Translations under genes and position numbers: made by a program
In this document: positions 62,426 through 64,000 of the stretch, piece after piece
How positions within the stretch are numbered: position 1 is the stretch's first letter
How the letters are laid out: each line of letters starts with the position of its first letter
The notes under the pieces: model-generated
Told to the model about the DNA's origin: nothing
Seen by the model: only the letters and a program-made list of their open reading frames with translations
Databases searched by the model: none
Assembly: GCF_002563635.1 (NCBI RefSeq)
Contig: NZ_PDIZ01000001.1
Span: forward strand, 1,798,001-1,862,000
Direction: 5' to 3'
DNA: 64,000 nt
Source: Bacillus sp. es.036
GTDB taxonomy: Bacteria; Bacillota; Bacilli; Bacillales; Guptibacillaceae

Positions 62426-64000
62426 TAGAAATCATAGCTTGCTGCTTCTCTTTTCTTGGAAACACCTAACTCTTTCCCTAATATTAAAAGCGACTGGTTA
62501 ATTCTCCAGATATAGTACAAGTCATTCACAAATTTCTTCACTTCTTGATCTTCTTGGGGAATGTTTTCTGAAAGACCTTCAATATATTCCCTTTCTTTAT
62601 TTAGATTGTACATGATTAATCCAGTCTCACCTTTTAGAAGTTTCAGTAAGGTAAGAATATTGTGTTTTATTACTTCCTTTACTAGCTGAAGCGTTTTTTC
62701 TGATCCTTTGACAATAGTCGAACGACTGTTACGATTTGTAGAAGCAAGTAAATGCTTAGCAAAATAATTAATCGCGGTTAGAACGGTCAACCAACGCTCA
62801 ATTCCTGAACGAGCTAGAATAGCAGGTCTGTTACGAAGTGGCCTTGCATCTTCTGCTATTTTCCTCATCTGTTCGTCAATACCAAACGCTTGGTTGGTAA
62901 AATCATAGTGTTTCTTACCATCTGTAAAAGATTCAAGATAATCTGTCACGTACGTACTTAATTTAGTTAAAAAATCTTCAGCGGTATTTGCAACCTTATC
63001 ACGAGTGCTTTTCGGATAAATAATTGCAGCTGCAAGAAACCCGATAAAGGCTCCTGCAAGTGTATCAAATACTCGAGCCATTAATATCTGCTCAGTAATA
63101 CCACCCAATATAAAATCGTACATAATCGCGATCAGCATCGTCATCCAAAACATCATCATAGCATAGGAAATGGATAATAAATAAAATGCCATAAAGATGC
63201 AGCAAAACAACGCAATTAACTCTAAAATAACCTGACCCGCAAGAAGATGTGCCAGTCCAAAACCAGCAATGGCACCAAAAATTGTCCCAAGAGATCTTTG
63301 AAATGCTTTCTGGAGGGTCATTCCTACGGTATCCGTACCTAACAAAACAACAAAAGCAGAAAGAAGAACCCAGTATTGATGAGCGGGCGATAGAAAATAT
63401 CCTAGAAAAATCGCCACTGCTCCTGCTACTATAGCCTGTAAAGCTTTTATTGTTGCAGCTCTCGGCTGTTTCGCCTTTTCTTCTATGTTTACGTTCTCTT
63501 TCTTTATTTCTTCAGCGTCTTCTAGCCGCTCTTTCTCCTCAATGTTTGCTATCCGTCTTTCTCCGAGTTCGATTGAACTATCAACTAGGTGATTGGCAAT
63601 TGATTCAATCCTTCTAATTAGCCACAGCCAATCTTTATTTTGATGATCGGAAACTCTCAGTTCAATTAACTGATTTTTAAGCTCTTCTATCACGTTCTCT
63701 GTTTGCTTTAAATTTCCGACAATGTCATGACTTCGCAACACTTCCGCATCTCGAACCGATTCTACCAGCTGATAAAGCAGCTTTCTAACTTCATTATGCT
63801 CTAGCGCGTGAAGTTCTTTCATTCTTTTAACTGCTGGATAAAGAGTTTCAATTAACATCTCAGCATCGAATACGTACATTCTTAATTGCTCTGCGTCTAT
63901 ACCTGGCCATACTTCTCCTGGATCTGTAGTTGTTAATTGGCTGGATATGACTTGAGCATATTCATTTAACTTTTTGACATCACGTTTTAATAGAAGTGCC
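62404..64000 (-). CDS. FUSC-family membrane protein, C-terminal part (5' end cut by window edge)
   Basis: The reading frame is open through the right window edge: another 40 codons without stop precede the ATG at 63879, so that ATG is internal. The visible 531 residues have a charged coiled region, then about six hydrophobic segments (around AIVAGAVAIFLGYFL, LIALFCCIFMAFYLL, MFWMTMLIAIMYDF, AGAFIGFLAAAIIYP) and a helical cytoplasmic C-terminus, the fusaric-acid-resistance/aromatic acid exporter layout. RSLGTIFGAIAGFGLAHLL is the FUSC signature. Substrate unknown. Confidence 0.82.
   Translation of the reverse strand, partial: ALLLKRDVKKLNEYAQVISSQLTTTDPGEVWPGIDAEQLRMYVFDAEMLIETLYPAVKRMKELHALEHNEVRKLLYQLVESVRDAEVLRSHDIVGNLKQTENVIEELKNQLIELRVSDHQNKDWLWLIRRIESIANHLVDSSIELGERRIANIEEKERLEDAEEIKKENVNIEEKAKQPRAATIKALQAIVAGAVAIFLGYFLSPAHQYWVLLSAFVVLLGTDTVGMTLQKAFQRSLGTIFGAIAGFGLAHLLAGQVILELIALFCCIFMAFYLLSISYAMMMFWMTMLIAIMYDFILGGITEQILMARVFDTLAGAFIGFLAAAIIYPKSTRDKVANTAEDFLTKLSTYVTDYLESFTDGKKHYDFTNQAFGIDEQMRKIAEDARPLRNRPAILARSGIERWLTVLTAINYFAKHLLASTNRNSRSTIVKGSEKTLQLVKEVIKHNILTLLKLLKGETGLIMYNLNKEREYIEGLSENIPQEDQEVKKFVNDLYYIWRINQSLLILGKELGVSKKREAASYDFYKNTPER

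Overview
The window is chromosomal DNA of an endospore-forming Bacillaceae (Bacillus-like Firmicute). The evidence is gene content and order: resABC, rluB, spmAB, dacB, scpAB, the rib operon, ppiB, lysA, the seven-gene spoVA operon, spoIIA-sigF, dacF, deoB, xerD, yqzK, fur, spoIIM, endoQ/yqxK, nudF and mciZ follow the arrangement of the Bacillus subtilis chromosome. Almost everything up to 33 kb is on the minus strand, so biological order runs right to left. The species cannot be named from the sequence. No tRNA, rRNA, CRISPR array, insertion sequence or prophage was recognised.

Layout. 1-9.5 kb: cytochrome c maturation (resC partial, resB, resA), rRNA pseudouridine synthase, spore maturation genes, a type III polyketide synthase/methyltransferase pair, an unrecognised gene and the condensin factors scpAB. 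9.6-14.5 kb: a plus-strand DUF309 gene, then the riboflavin operon ribD-ribE-ribBA-ribH-ribT behind an FMN riboswitch. 14.5-16.7 kb: ppiB and lysA, lysA behind a lysine riboswitch. 16.7-24.7 kb: spoVAA-AF (near-perfect sigma-G promoter), the spoIIA operon, and dacF with a sigma-F promoter. 24.8-33 kb: nucleoside catabolism (deoB-punA-pdp), xerD, yqzK, fur (perfect sigma-A promoter plus a Fur/PerR box), spoIIM (sigma-E promoter), endonuclease Q, nudF, and a short plus-strand mciZ homologue.

33-39 kb is metabolic: a nicotinamidase-like gene, an aldo/keto reductase, and a divergent ketone-body/leucine-degradation cluster (scoAB-thiolase versus HMG-CoA lyase) sharing a control region with a strong cre site. 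Its partner 3-hydroxybutyrate dehydrogenase lies 20 kb away at 57.8 kb. 39.5-43.8 kb is one very large secreted protease, bacillopeptidase F.

44.4-52.1 kb is the most unusual part: an eight-gene, tightly overlapping minus-strand operon joining a YnjBCD-type ABC importer to a TVP38 membrane protein, a YnjF-type CDP-alcohol phosphatidyltransferase, a mercuric-reductase-like flavoprotein and an NADH-dehydrogenase-like flavoprotein. Its function is unknown. It is followed by a wall-anchored protein built of two copies of a histidine-patterned helical domain.

53.9-57 kb is a decay zone. A SAM riboswitch and promoter lead into a YuiH-type molybdopterin oxidoreductase broken by a dinucleotide-repeat frameshift, followed by an acetyltransferase with a nonsense codon and a truncated methyltransferase. 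57-64 kb holds a LysE exporter, bdhA, a four-gene haem-copper oxidase operon that looks like Qox but keeps the CuA site, and the C-terminal part of a FUSC-family membrane protein cut by the window edge.
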